Origin: an uncultured Schlesneria sp.
GTDB lineage: Bacteria > Planctomycetota > Planctomycetia > Planctomycetales > Planctomycetaceae
Direction: 5' to 3'
NCBI GenBank assembly: GCA_903840265.1
Contig: CAIMFH010000110.1
Span: forward strand, 1 to 48,892
Length of the DNA stretch: 48,892 bases
The notes under the pieces were generated by a model. The model was not told the origin of the DNA and did no database searches. It worked only from the letters and a program-made list of their open reading frames with translations. Shown here one piece after another: positions 34,501 through 42,693 of this stretch (the stretch's first letter is position 1; each line of letters starts with the position of its first letter). A program made the translations under genes and the position numbers.

Positions 34501-35466
34501 GTCGCACTGAAGGGAGTCGTCAATCAACGTCTCCCTGAATTCCCGCTGACCGCGATTCCTCTGCAACCAGCCGAAAAGCTGGCTCGGGATCAATACGCTG
34601 CCTTAGTCGCCGCGCGGCAGGACTCACCGCTGAGCATCCTGGCCCGGTTGGAGTTGGCGGAAATGCACGCTCGGCGAGACGAATTTGATCGTGCTATCGT
34701 ACTACTTGACGAGGCGCTGATGCAGGAGCCGGCTGCTGAAGTCGAAGAACGTTTGCATCTGCGTATGGGAAGTTGCTTGCTGGCAAAGAACGATCCCGCC
34801 AGCGCGTTTTCGCAGTTTGCCGCAGTGGTCGCCAATGAAAAAAGCCCGCTGGCCCCGGAAGCCCGCCTTCGAGCTGGCGAATGCCAGATGCAGTTGAAGG
34901 CCTGGCCCAAAGCGATCGAGTTGTGGGTGCCATTCCGCGATCAAGGTCCCATGCAAAACATCGCGGGACTCAGCGATCGCGTTCTGTTGAGGTTGGGTCA
35001 TGCCTACGCGTTGGCCGGTCAGTGGGACCAGAGTCGACAAGCGCACGAAACCTTGATTGGCCGCTTCGGTCAAAGCCCCTGGAAATACGAAGCACGCTAT
35101 GGCATTGCGTGGGCGTGGCAGAATCAGAAGCAATACGACAACGCGGCGAATACCTATCAGCAAGTGATCAATGAAACAGCGACGGAAGTCGCTGCCAAGT
35201 CGCAGTATCAACTGGCCCTTTGTCGTTTGGAACAAAAACGTCTGCCTGAAGCCGCCAATGCGTTGCTGGTCGTTCCGTTCACGTACGACTATCCCGAATG
35301 GTGTGCCGTGGCGTTGCTCGAAGCCTCGCGCGTGTTCCAGGCGATGGATCAGCCCAAGCAAGCAATCCGCCTGCTCGAGAAGGTCCTGAAGGACTACCCC
35401 GACACGGAATGGGCCAAAGCGGCGCAAGAACGTCTGGCGGGGCTACCTGTCGCGGCACGCGACTGA
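31582..35466 (+). CDS. Large exported tetratricopeptide-repeat protein
   Basis: This 1294-residue protein begins with a signal peptide (about 1-24, ending SFAIAQ). After the signal it is made of tandem helix-turn-helix repeats of TPR type, for example NKAYNEKQFGPATERYREYL near the start and WQNQKQYDNAANTYQQVINE near the end. The repeats include A-x-(Y/F)-x-x-(A/G) and P-x-(A/S) turns typical of TPR units in YbgF/BamD-like proteins. Such proteins form protein-binding scaffolds in the periplasm. ATG 31582 follows GAGGG at 5 nt. The gene heads a five-gene co-directional run with gaps of 42-68 bases. Confidence 0.85.
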   Translation: MIDRCSQSRWILACCILVQASFAIAQPPAQLKPEELSAQVLNAANKAYNEKQFGPATERYREYLKSFGNQKDVNLARYGLALSLLEASQKDYKAAIENLNPVVGVQDFVERPLALYYLALAHRGLGHESLAQGIAKPQEVAQHRNNANQQFTPGAQRFGEAAAAFLARTKITPAPAAEQVLSDTEWSNRAVCDQIELLIRLEKLKEANDLLNPALASESTQTSKYRPTLLYLHGHVSYLLKDYVAAGRSVSQLAPFTDPVFGVHAQYLLARVHHVADERDEAVTLYDGVIKGYDKQKAASQQALQNQAAFQNQPEEKTRLEVLIKLPPEYVSRASFYWGILLFEQKKTAESLARFATFPQQFPQSPLIPEAQLRAGMCQVESRLFPQAVQTLQPLVPHPQLGDRALLWLGRAQLGAADPAQVQPYTQALTAAIGSLTQAADRANQQIAQDPDAKLRRAEILLELGDDQQLAKLYPQAAATYETGFKENLAPDRNEQFLQRRVTALHFAGQFDQSDQAGNQFQQTFPKSTFLPEVLFRQAENAYVRAAAVEPNNPLSKNPEIAKWFGEAVKRYQTVLDKAPEFTYASLARGRQALAQYRLGDYATALKLLAAVPQADCTGELGVIPYYHADCLLRAMPTDTSDALAAGRQIEALSAAIKSLDAFVSAQGNEPQKAAPQTPDALLKLGYCHQRVAVQIAEPQERNQRLTVARQAFERIGQQFGTSPQAAFAAFERANCLVDMNDQNGALNELNRFKNDPFKQAPVAPLAYLRMATLLRSQNKPAEAAAALQEGRANYEHALMNDPARAAWAPLMQYHHGMATKELARKDPAKLDVAKLAEARTQFENLKQRFGTSPEAPEAAWRAGQCRREEHAPRLAAARAILVRTDAKPDEINAANQQVQDATKQLTEIAQYFVAQAGQAVQQKLAGSDVHQQMLYEAAWCYQWIADVEVDGVRKKLVDEALKKQAEEAAKKPVALKGVVNQRLPEFPLTAIPLQPAEKLARDQYAALVAARQDSPLSILARLELAEMHARRDEFDRAIVLLDEALMQEPAAEVEERLHLRMGSCLLAKNDPASAFSQFAAVVANEKSPLAPEARLRAGECQMQLKAWPKAIELWVPFRDQGPMQNIAGLSDRVLLRLGHAYALAGQWDQSRQAHETLIGRFGQSPWKYEARYGIAWAWQNQKQYDNAANTYQQVINETATEVAAKSQYQLALCRLEQKRLPEAANALLVVPFTYDYPEWCAVALLEASRVFQAMDQPKQAIRLLEKVLKDYPDTEWAKAAQERLAGLPVAARD

Positions 35467-35534
35467 TCGATTCGAAGAGAGACGCTTAGATAGCAACAGC
35501 GGCAATCTTGTTGCAGGCTGGCAGGAGAATCAGG

Positions 35535-37250
35535 ATGCTGACATCACGTTGCGTTTCACGAGTCGGACTGGGGTTCATGTTCGCCTCGCTCTACCTGACT
35601 CAGCCAGCCTTGGCTTACGTGGAAATTGCCTACACATTGGGGCGCATCGTTCAAGAATCGACGTCGATTTCGGTTCTTCGGATCGAGAAGGTCGATCGGG
35701 AACGAAACCTGATCTTGTTCCGAAAGGTGCAAGATCTGAAAGGGGCGATGGCGGGCGAGACCGCCAAACACAATATCGGTCGCGGCGGGTTCCATGAGCG
35801 TGAATGGAAAGCGATCATGGATTGGGCCGAACCGGGCAAGACCGCCGTCTTCTTTAACAATGGTGGCGCCAGCGAGACCTGCATCGGCAACTACTGGTAC
35901 CAGGCCTACAACGGCGGCGAGTGGTGGAACATGAGCCACGGCGAGCCATACATGCTCCGCAGCTATGCGGGATCACCCGATAAGCTGGCGGCGGCAGTTC
36001 AATCAATGCTCGCAGGGCAGGAAGTTGTTGTTCCCTGCATGGTCGACGGCGACAAGAACGCGTTGCAGTTGCGCAACGCGAAGATTCAGCGAATGAAGGC
36101 CAGTCTGCGAGTTCAGGACTACAACGCCCCTCGCGATTTTGTGGGCTGGGGCGGCGATGACTTTCGAGCGATCGAGGGAATGTCGGGGTTCACCCATATC
36201 GCGGGAGTCAGCTCGGTCGGACCGGATGCCCGTGGAGTTTCGATTGCCGATGCCGATGGGGACGGAAAACCGGATTTCTGCTTCTACGGCATGGGGCGAG
36301 TCACACTGATGAAGATGGACGGCACTTCGCTAAGTGAAATGCCGCTTCCCTATTCCGGCGGGGCGAAAGCCGCGGCGTGGGCTGACTACAACGCGGACGG
36401 GAAGCCCGACTTGCTGCTGGCAACGTCATCCGGTCCGAAGTTGTTGACTAACCAGGGAACAGGCTTCAAAGACGACTCGGCATTGTTGCCGAAGGAAGAA
36501 TACTACAACCTGACTGGTGCCGCGTGGCTCGACTATGACGCTGATAAACGCCCAGATGTGATGCTCGCCAATGGCTTTCTCGGTCTGCGTCTTTACCGCA
36601 ATACGGGGGCTGGGTTTGAGGATGTTTCGACCACAGCCAATTTGGGCCCGGAAGGGATTGCGGGGCGACTCAAGGGCGATCACTTGCTGGTGGCGGACAT
36701 CAACCACGATGGTCGTTCGGACTTCGTCTATTGTGCAGGAACGGGAGTTCTGGCCTATAGCACTCCCAAGGGATTCGTCGAAGCCAAACCGGGCACGGTT
36801 CAGTTTCGAACAGGAGCGATTCGGCCGTTGCTGGCGGATCTCAATGGAGATGGTTTGCCGGAACTGTTTGTCCCTCAAGACGGAATCAGTCGGCTGTTCG
36901 TCAACCGAAACGGCGTGCTAACCGATGCGACAGGACAGTCTGGAGCGATCGCTCAGCCAATGGGTGTTGCCGTTTCCGCAACGGCGATTGACTTCGATTC
37001 CGATGGCAAGCTCGACTTGATTGTCGGCTGTTTGAAGGGAACGAACCGCTGCTTCCGCAATCAAGGTCAGGGCCAGTTTGCAGAGGTGACAGACAAACTC
37101 GGCCTGTCGCAGCAAATTTTTAATACGCGAGGACTGGCTGCCGCAGACATCAATAAAGATGGAGCTGACGACCTGCTGATGAACAACGAAGGCCAGGAAT
37201 CAACTGTGCTGTTAGGTCGTCCTAAGGCGACCGCAGTCACGAAACGCTGA
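35535..37250 (+). CDS. Exported FG-GAP/VCBS beta-propeller protein
   Basis: The 571-residue protein has a signal peptide (about 1-28), a unique N-terminal domain of about 160 residues, and seven FG-GAP blades, each with a calcium-binding loop of the type DxDxDGxxD: DADGDGKPD, DYNADGKPD, DYDADKRPD, DINHDGRSD, DLNGDGLPE, DFDSDGKLD, DINKDGADD. Seven repeats would close an integrin-like propeller. The N-terminal domain resembles the separate protein at 30612-31193 (IEKVD, LKG and the HGEPYMLRSYAG block). ATG 35535 has AGGAG at 7 nt. It is the second gene of the exported-protein operon. Confidence 0.85.
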   Translation: MLTSRCVSRVGLGFMFASLYLTQPALAYVEIAYTLGRIVQESTSISVLRIEKVDRERNLILFRKVQDLKGAMAGETAKHNIGRGGFHEREWKAIMDWAEPGKTAVFFNNGGASETCIGNYWYQAYNGGEWWNMSHGEPYMLRSYAGSPDKLAAAVQSMLAGQEVVVPCMVDGDKNALQLRNAKIQRMKASLRVQDYNAPRDFVGWGGDDFRAIEGMSGFTHIAGVSSVGPDARGVSIADADGDGKPDFCFYGMGRVTLMKMDGTSLSEMPLPYSGGAKAAAWADYNADGKPDLLLATSSGPKLLTNQGTGFKDDSALLPKEEYYNLTGAAWLDYDADKRPDVMLANGFLGLRLYRNTGAGFEDVSTTANLGPEGIAGRLKGDHLLVADINHDGRSDFVYCAGTGVLAYSTPKGFVEAKPGTVQFRTGAIRPLLADLNGDGLPELFVPQDGISRLFVNRNGVLTDATGQSGAIAQPMGVAVSATAIDFDSDGKLDLIVGCLKGTNRCFRNQGQGQFAEVTDKLGLSQQIFNTRGLAAADINKDGADDLLMNNEGQESTVLLGRPKATAVTKR

Positions 37251-37301
37251 CGATCGACAATCCATCACTATGAACTTTGCAAGTACGAGACACCCGCTTA
37301 G

Positions 37302-38741
37302 ATGCTCGAAATGAAACATCCGCACCACGTCAGTTCACTATTCATCGTTGCCGGCATCGTTGTCATCGGGATCGCGCACGCCACGACGGCGGCTGATTGG
37401 CCGACCAATCGCGGCAATGCGACTCGTACCGGGTCCGTCGACAATACTTCGGGGCCGAAGACGGCGAAGGTGATCTGGGTTCAGAAGTCGACCGACCATT
37501 TTGTCGCGGCCCCTGTCCCAGCAGGAGACTCGCTGCTGGTTTCGTCTCTCGCCGCATTCAACACCTCGTCGTTTCAATCCCTCGCCATTGATCCGGCCAG
37601 CACGAAGCGAATCAAGTGGGCGAAGTCGGTTCCGTACTTAAAGCTGCCGACTGTCTGTGCGCCGGCGGTGGCAGGGAACCTTGTCGTATTCGGAGACGGG
37701 ATGCATCAAACCGATGGGGCCATCCTGCACGGCGTACGGCTCGATAACGGCTTGCCGCTGTGGCAGTATTCGGTTCCAGGCCAACTGGTCCATCTGGAAG
37801 GGGCGCCGACGATTGCGAATGGGCGAGTCATCATCGGTGGGGGTAATGCCGGAGTGATCTGCGTTGACCCATCGCGTCTTGAGCTTGATGGGAAAGAGGT
37901 TGATTCCAGTGCGGCACAGACGATTCTGGATGCACGCTGGAAAGAATTGCAGGCGAAGTACGAACAGGAAAAGAAGGTCGACCCAGACTTTGCCATTCCC
38001 CCTAGTGAGGATTCACTACCGAAGGCAAAGCCGAAGCTGGTCTGGCAAGCGGGCGCTGGCAAGTGGCATGTCGATGCTGCCGTTGCCGTCACTAGCGATC
38101 ACGTTTTGGTGGCATCAGCATTTCTCGACGCCGAGAAGGCTGGGGATCGCGCGTTGATCAGTTTGAAATTGCAGGACGGTAGCCAGGTCTGGAGAACGCC
38201 GCTCAAGCACAATCCCTGGGCTGGTCCCACCGTCGCAGGCGACGTCGCGATTGTCGGTTGCAGTAGCGTTCGTCTCGAGCCCAAAGCAGCATCGCATGCC
38301 CAAGGTGAAGTGGTCGCCGTGACACTGACCGACGGCTCGGTGAAATGGCGGAAAGAGATCCCCGCCGGTGTTGTCTCTGCCATCGCGGTCAGCAATGGAC
38401 TGGGTGTGTTCACGGCCACTGACGGATGCGTGCGGGCATGGGATGTGGCGACCGGTCAGGAGCGTTGGAAGACGGATCGGAGCGCGCCGTACTTTGCCAG
38501 TCCTGCGATTGCCGGTGAGGTGGTCTATGTCGCCGATCTGAAAGGGCGAATCCAAGCCCTGAACCTGTCGAATGGCCAACAGCTCTGGTCGCTGGATTTG
38601 GCGACTGACCCAGCGATACAGGCTCCGGGAATGGTTTACGGCGGCCCAGTCGTGTCTGGCGGGCGACTTTATGTTGCCACCTGCAATCTCGATACGGCCA
38701 ACAAGTTGCCGACCGCGGTTATTTGTATTGGGGACAAGTAG
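37302..38741 (+). CDS. Exported PQQ-like beta-propeller protein
   Basis: The 479-residue protein has a signal peptide (about 1-30, ending ATTAADW). Its first motif, DWPTNRGNATRTGSVD, is the typical start of PQQ_2-type propellers, and blade motifs follow (for example DGSVKWRKEIPAG, DVATGQERWKTDRSAPYFAS, LSNGQQLWSLDLATDP). A spacer of about 80 residues (about 190-270) interrupts the blades. The start can be ATG 37302 or ATG 37311; the ribosome site is weak for both. It lies 51 bases after the FG-GAP gene and 49 before the YdjY-like gene. Confidence 0.85.
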   Translation: MLEMKHPHHVSSLFIVAGIVVIGIAHATTAADWPTNRGNATRTGSVDNTSGPKTAKVIWVQKSTDHFVAAPVPAGDSLLVSSLAAFNTSSFQSLAIDPASTKRIKWAKSVPYLKLPTVCAPAVAGNLVVFGDGMHQTDGAILHGVRLDNGLPLWQYSVPGQLVHLEGAPTIANGRVIIGGGNAGVICVDPSRLELDGKEVDSSAAQTILDARWKELQAKYEQEKKVDPDFAIPPSEDSLPKAKPKLVWQAGAGKWHVDAAVAVTSDHVLVASAFLDAEKAGDRALISLKLQDGSQVWRTPLKHNPWAGPTVAGDVAIVGCSSVRLEPKAASHAQGEVVAVTLTDGSVKWRKEIPAGVVSAIAVSNGLGVFTATDGCVRAWDVATGQERWKTDRSAPYFASPAIAGEVVYVADLKGRIQALNLSNGQQLWSLDLATDPAIQAPGMVYGGPVVSGGRLYVATCNLDTANKLPTAVICIGDK

Positions 38742-38790
38742 TCAAACATCTCGAAAGATTGAATTCGCGATGCGTTCCAGGAAAGGTCGT

Positions 38791-39477
38791 ATGAAAACGC
38801 TCATCTCCAAATGCAGAGCCGGTCTGCTTCTGGCATTCTGCACTCAGGCGGTTGGCCTGTTTGCAGCCGAAGAAAAGCCAGTTGACGCCATTCAGGTCGA
38901 CAAGGACAAGAAGACGGTAACGATCGCCTGCAAGATCGCTCCGCGTAAATTGCCGAACCTGACTGAAGTCTATCCGATCGAAGTCATCGCCTCTTTACCG
39001 TCTCCGAAAGGTCAAAAAGCTCATGAAACCATTGTGACTTTTGACGCCAAGCCCAGCGACATTCATCAGGCTCTGGAAAGCCTGGGCTTGAAGCCGGGGA
39101 AGCCTGCGAAAGGGGAGGGGGCTGAGGCGACTGGACCCGAGGTGAAAATCTTCCTCGACCTTCCCGGTGCGGGAGGCCTCAGCAAACGACTGCCTATTGA
39201 GAAGGCGCTTGTCGATCGCAAGACTGCCAAGACGATGCCGCCATTGAAATGGATTTTCACCGGTTCCATCACGAAACAACCCGATCCCAACAAAGCGGAA
39301 ACGGTGTATGGAGCAGACACAACTGGAACTCTAATTGCCATCTTCCCTGTCACTGACGAAACGGTCTTTCAGACGAATCTGACGATGAAGGAAGAACCCC
39401 TGATCAAGCTGGAAACGAATACGAAAGTGCTGCCGGACATTGGAACTGACGTCCAACTGGTGATCCAGGTTCCCTGA
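38791..39477 (+). CDS. Exported YdjY-like domain protein
   Basis: This protein of 228 residues has a signal peptide (about 1-25, ending GLFAAE). The domain resembles YdjY, with the start VDKDKKTVTIACKI and the later ETIVTFDAKPSDIHQALESL. In YdjY-type proteins this HxxP-like stretch is conserved; the function is unknown. ATG 38791 has AAAGG four bases upstream; ATG 38770 is an alternative that adds seven residues. The frame upstream overlaps the propeller gene and is not coding. It is the fourth gene of the exported operon. Confidence 0.75.
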   Translation: MKTLISKCRAGLLLAFCTQAVGLFAAEEKPVDAIQVDKDKKTVTIACKIAPRKLPNLTEVYPIEVIASLPSPKGQKAHETIVTFDAKPSDIHQALESLGLKPGKPAKGEGAEATGPEVKIFLDLPGAGGLSKRLPIEKALVDRKTAKTMPPLKWIFTGSITKQPDPNKAETVYGADTTGTLIAIFPVTDETVFQTNLTMKEEPLIKLETNTKVLPDIGTDVQLVIQVP

Positions 39478-39519
39478 CGAGTTGGTTCGCTATTCGCAGA
39501 CTTTCTCGATGAGGCCATT

Positions 39520-40170
39520 ATGATTCGACCTTTGCATTTCGCCACAATGTTCGCAGCCGGTGTCATCCTCAATGGCACATTGGCTCACGCCCAATATCTG
39601 TCCGAGCGATTGGTTCCACCACAACAAGTCAGCCTGCCGCCTGTTCCCATGGTGGTGCAGCCGACAGAGCCCCGTCTATTTGGTGCGGAAAAACCGCGTT
39701 CGCACTTGTGGACGCTTCCGTTTGGCATGTTTCCGGGAACGTCTACCGCGCTGGAGACCGAAAGGCGTCCTGCCAACTGGCAGCGCCCCGTCTTAGATGT
39801 GCCAGTCTTGAGCAGCGAGAGTGATCCGAAGAAGCCATTCTTCCCGCTTCAGCCGACTGCCAACCGCGCCTACTCACCAAGCTCAAATCCCGCACAGCCA
39901 CCGACGCTGGCACGGTTCCCTCAGTCGTCCGAACCACTTCCTCTGGCAGTAGACAACCCGACATCCACCGCCGCATTCGAAGTGTTAACAGCGGCCGTGG
40001 CATTGGCAACGCCGAATTCGATACCGCTGCTACGCCTGTCGATTCCAGATCCGTTCGAACAGATCCGCACGATAAGATTCAGTGTGGCCACTGTTGATCT
40101 CGACGAGCCAACACTGACGATGGACCGACCGCCGCTGGCAAAACTACCGATCGTGGAACCACCCAAATAA
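39520..40170 (+). CDS. Exported proline-rich protein
   Basis: I do not recognise the family. The protein has 216 residues and a signal peptide (about 1-24, ending LAHAQ). The rest is rich in Pro, Ser and Thr with few regular motifs (for example VPPQQVSLPPVPMVVQP), suggesting an extended or disordered region. It is the last gene of the run that starts with the TPR gene, 42 bases after the YdjY-like gene. The region that follows is convergent with glnT. Confidence 0.6.
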   Translation: MIRPLHFATMFAAGVILNGTLAHAQYLSERLVPPQQVSLPPVPMVVQPTEPRLFGAEKPRSHLWTLPFGMFPGTSTALETERRPANWQRPVLDVPVLSSESDPKKPFFPLQPTANRAYSPSSNPAQPPTLARFPQSSEPLPLAVDNPTSTAAFEVLTAAVALATPNSIPLLRLSIPDPFEQIRTIRFSVATVDLDEPTLTMDRPPLAKLPIVEPPK

Positions 40171-40210
40171 TCTGGTCTCTAGAGCGCATCCCACCTAACT
40201 GTGGCGTCCC

Positions 40211-40226
40211 GCGAGCGAAAGCCCGC
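40211..40226. repeat. Possible short interspersed palindromic repeat
   Basis: The sequence GCGAGCGAAAGCCCGC lies in the 101-base convergent gap between the Pro-rich protein gene and glnT. A perfect small stem GTGCG-ACC-CGCAC follows at 40260-40272 and reaches the glnT stop codon. Either may serve as a transcript end. That the first element is a repeated family is a guess. Confidence 0.25.
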
Positions 40227-40271
40227 TGTGTCTAACCCATGTTTCAACGCGACACGGAAGTGCGACCCGCA

Positions 40272-41573
40272 CTAGCAATCGAGCGTGTTCGCCAATTCCC
40301 ACGCCGAGACGTGAGCCGCGTAGTCGCGCCATTCGGCTCGTTTGAGCTTCAGGTAGGCCTTGGAAAACTCGTCGCCCAATCCCGATTGGAGCACCGAACT
40401 GCATTCGAAGGCGCGAAGGGCGTCCAGCAGATTGTCTGGCAATTGTCGCGAATCGTGCGACGCGGGGCGATCGAGATAGGCATTCGCTTTGGAAGGCGGC
40501 CCGGGGTCGCGTTGATGTTCGATCCCGTCGAGTCCGGCTTCCAGAATTGCTGCGGCCAACAAATAGGGATTGGCAGAACCATCGACCAGTCGAAGTTCAA
40601 ATCGCCCGCCTCCCGGAATTCGGATCAGGTGAGTGCGATTGTTGCCCGCGTAGCTGATCGTGTTCGGTGACCAGGTCGCTCCCGAAGTCGTTACAGCGGC
40701 GTTGATGCGGCGGTACGAATTGACCGTCGGGTTGACGATCGCACACAGCGCTTCGGCGGAATGCAGTATTCCTCCCAGAAACTGATAGCCCATGACGGAC
40801 AGTCCCAATGGATCTGCCGAGTTCGCGAATTGATTCGTGCCACGTTCTCGGTCCCAGATCGAAAGGTGAGTGTGGCATCCACTGCCCGTCAGTCGCTGAA
40901 ATGGTTTCGGCATGAACGTGGCGCGTAGACCATGCTTCTCGGCCAGCGACTTCACCATGTACTTGAAGAAAGATTGCCGATCGGCAGTCTGGAGTGCATC
41001 GGAGTATTTCCAGTTGATCTCAAATTGGCCGTTCGCGTCTTCGTGGTCATTCTGGTACGGCTCCCAGCCCAACAGTTGAAGCGCGTCGCAAATCTCAGCG
41101 ATCAGATCGTAGCGCCGCACGAGGGCCATTTGGTCGTAACAGGGCTTTGCCTGATGGTCCATCGGATCGGCGAGTGACTGCCCATCGGGCGTCAGTAGAA
41201 AGAACTCACACTCGACACCTGTTCGAAGTTCCAGTCCTTGATCGCTCAATTTAGACAAGGAAGTTTTAAGCACGTTTCGCGGAGCGTGTGCGACTGGACG
41301 GCCATTCATCCAGAGATCAGCAGCTAGCCAACCAATTTCCGGCTTCCAGGGAAGCTGGATCAAGCTATCGGGATCGGGAATGGCGAAGACATCTGGGTCG
41401 GCCGGGGTCATATCCAGCCAGGTAGCAAACCCGGCAAAGGTCGCTCCGTCTTCGCAGATGGAGTCAATTGCCGATGCTGGTACCAACTTCGCTCGGGCCG
41501 TGCCGAACAGATCAGAATACGAAACCAGAAAGTATCGAATTCCGAGTTCGCGGGCCTTTTCTTGCAATGACAT
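40272..41573 (-). CDS. glnT: Type III glutamine synthetase (GlnT-like)
   Basis: The 433-residue enzyme belongs to the GlnT branch (about 435 residues) of the glutamine synthetase superfamily. It has the catalytic blocks ANGQFEINWKYSDAL, GSGCHTHLS, IVNPTVNSYRRI, and the late block RIPGGGRFELRLVDGSANPY. Members use ATP to join glutamate to ammonia or to another amine such as methylamine. ATG at 41571-41573 has AGGA upstream. The gene follows the MetX-like hydrolase by 81 bases, so it may make a modified glutamate amide within an operon that also includes a desaturase. The exact amine is unknown. Confidence 0.85.
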   Translation of the reverse strand: MSLQEKARELGIRYFLVSYSDLFGTARAKLVPASAIDSICEDGATFAGFATWLDMTPADPDVFAIPDPDSLIQLPWKPEIGWLAADLWMNGRPVAHAPRNVLKTSLSKLSDQGLELRTGVECEFFLLTPDGQSLADPMDHQAKPCYDQMALVRRYDLIAEICDALQLLGWEPYQNDHEDANGQFEINWKYSDALQTADRQSFFKYMVKSLAEKHGLRATFMPKPFQRLTGSGCHTHLSIWDRERGTNQFANSADPLGLSVMGYQFLGGILHSAEALCAIVNPTVNSYRRINAAVTTSGATWSPNTISYAGNNRTHLIRIPGGGRFELRLVDGSANPYLLAAAILEAGLDGIEHQRDPGPPSKANAYLDRPASHDSRQLPDNLLDALRAFECSSVLQSGLGDEFSKAYLKLKRAEWRDYAAHVSAWELANTLDC

Positions 41574-41654
41574 CAGCGGGTTCCTTGTATGACAGAGCAC
41601 GCGAGTCGAAGTCGCGGGGACTCGTCGCATCTCGTGCTCGTCGAACCGGCTGCT

Positions 41655-42668
41655 TCAAGCGCTGAGCAGTTCGGCAATGGCGGTTTTAATAAATAGCTGG
41701 TCGACAGGATTCTTCGCAGGATTGCCGGCGCGATGCCCCCAGACCGAAGGGATCGGGCGGAACTGCGAATTCGGGATCAGTCGAGCTTCCGCCTGACTGT
41801 CCTCCGGTGTGAAATACAGGTCCATGGCACCGGGCATCACCAGCGTCTTGGCCCGAATCGCCCCCAAGGCTGCGGTCAGATCGCCACCATAACGATCGTT
41901 ATCGCTGATATCAGATTGCTTCCAGGTCTCAAGCATCGAAAGTAAGTTGCCGGCATCGCGCCGAAGAAAGCTGCCCTCCCAATCGCGAATCAGGAAATCC
42001 TCCAGTGATGAGTAACCAAGCTCTAGATACAAGTGCTGCCGATAAAATGCCTGCGACAGGGCCCAACCTGCGTAGACTCGCCCGAAGGCTCGCAATCCTC
42101 GCTCGGGACGTGCAATGAAACGATCGCCAGCCCAAGCGGGGTCACACGTCAAAGTGCCTCGCAGACCTTCCAGAAAGACGATGTTGTGGGGTGAAGTATG
42201 GGCCGAACCGCAAATCGCGGCGATCCGTTCTACCGATTCGGGAAAGAGGGCTCCCCAATGCAAGGCCTGCTGGGCTCCCATGGACCAGCCATAGGCTAGG
42301 GCCACGCGTTCGATCTCGAAGACTTCGAGGAGTAACCGCCGTTGCGCAGTGACGTTGTCGACATGAGTAAAGGTAGGGGGCTGACGGCCCCCGAACGGTT
42401 CTGGCAGGTTACTGGGCGAACTCGACAGGCCGTTGCCGAACATATTCGGAATGACGATGAAGTAACGCGATGAATCGAGAATCTTTCCGGGGCCGATCAA
42501 CCAGTCCGTATCGTAGTGCTGAGCACCAAAGGAAGTGGGATACAAGATGACATTGGAACGATCCGCGTTGAGCGTCCCGTAGGTCTTGTAAGCCAGTTTC
42601 GCCTCGGGCAGCGTCAGACCACGCTGCAACCGGAAATTCGGCAATGTCAACATTTCGTAGTCGGACAT
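41655..42668 (-). CDS. MetX-like alpha/beta-fold hydrolase or acyltransferase
   Basis: The 337-residue protein is related to homoserine O-acetyltransferase (MetX) and alpha/beta hydrolases. The nucleophile elbow is GWSMG (S129), the acid is in MPGAMDLYF and the base in VWGHRAGNP. MetX-type blocks YKTYGTLN near the start and PTSFGAQH in the middle support the group. There is no signal peptide. It lies 25 bases after the desaturase gene and 81 before glnT, so it is the middle gene of a three-gene operon. Whether it makes an acyl ester or hydrolyses one cannot be read from the sequence. Confidence 0.8.
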   Translation of the reverse strand: MSDYEMLTLPNFRLQRGLTLPEAKLAYKTYGTLNADRSNVILYPTSFGAQHYDTDWLIGPGKILDSSRYFIVIPNMFGNGLSSSPSNLPEPFGGRQPPTFTHVDNVTAQRRLLLEVFEIERVALAYGWSMGAQQALHWGALFPESVERIAAICGSAHTSPHNIVFLEGLRGTLTCDPAWAGDRFIARPERGLRAFGRVYAGWALSQAFYRQHLYLELGYSSLEDFLIRDWEGSFLRRDAGNLLSMLETWKQSDISDNDRYGGDLTAALGAIRAKTLVMPGAMDLYFTPEDSQAEARLIPNSQFRPIPSVWGHRAGNPAKNPVDQLFIKTAIAELLSA

Positions 42669-42693
42669 CCACAGCCTTTCGTGGGGTCACACT

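Noticed and set aside
34702-35427. 241-codon minus-strand frame inside the TPR gene
   Set aside because: Antisense shadow of the TPR repeats; no start signal and no recognised domain.
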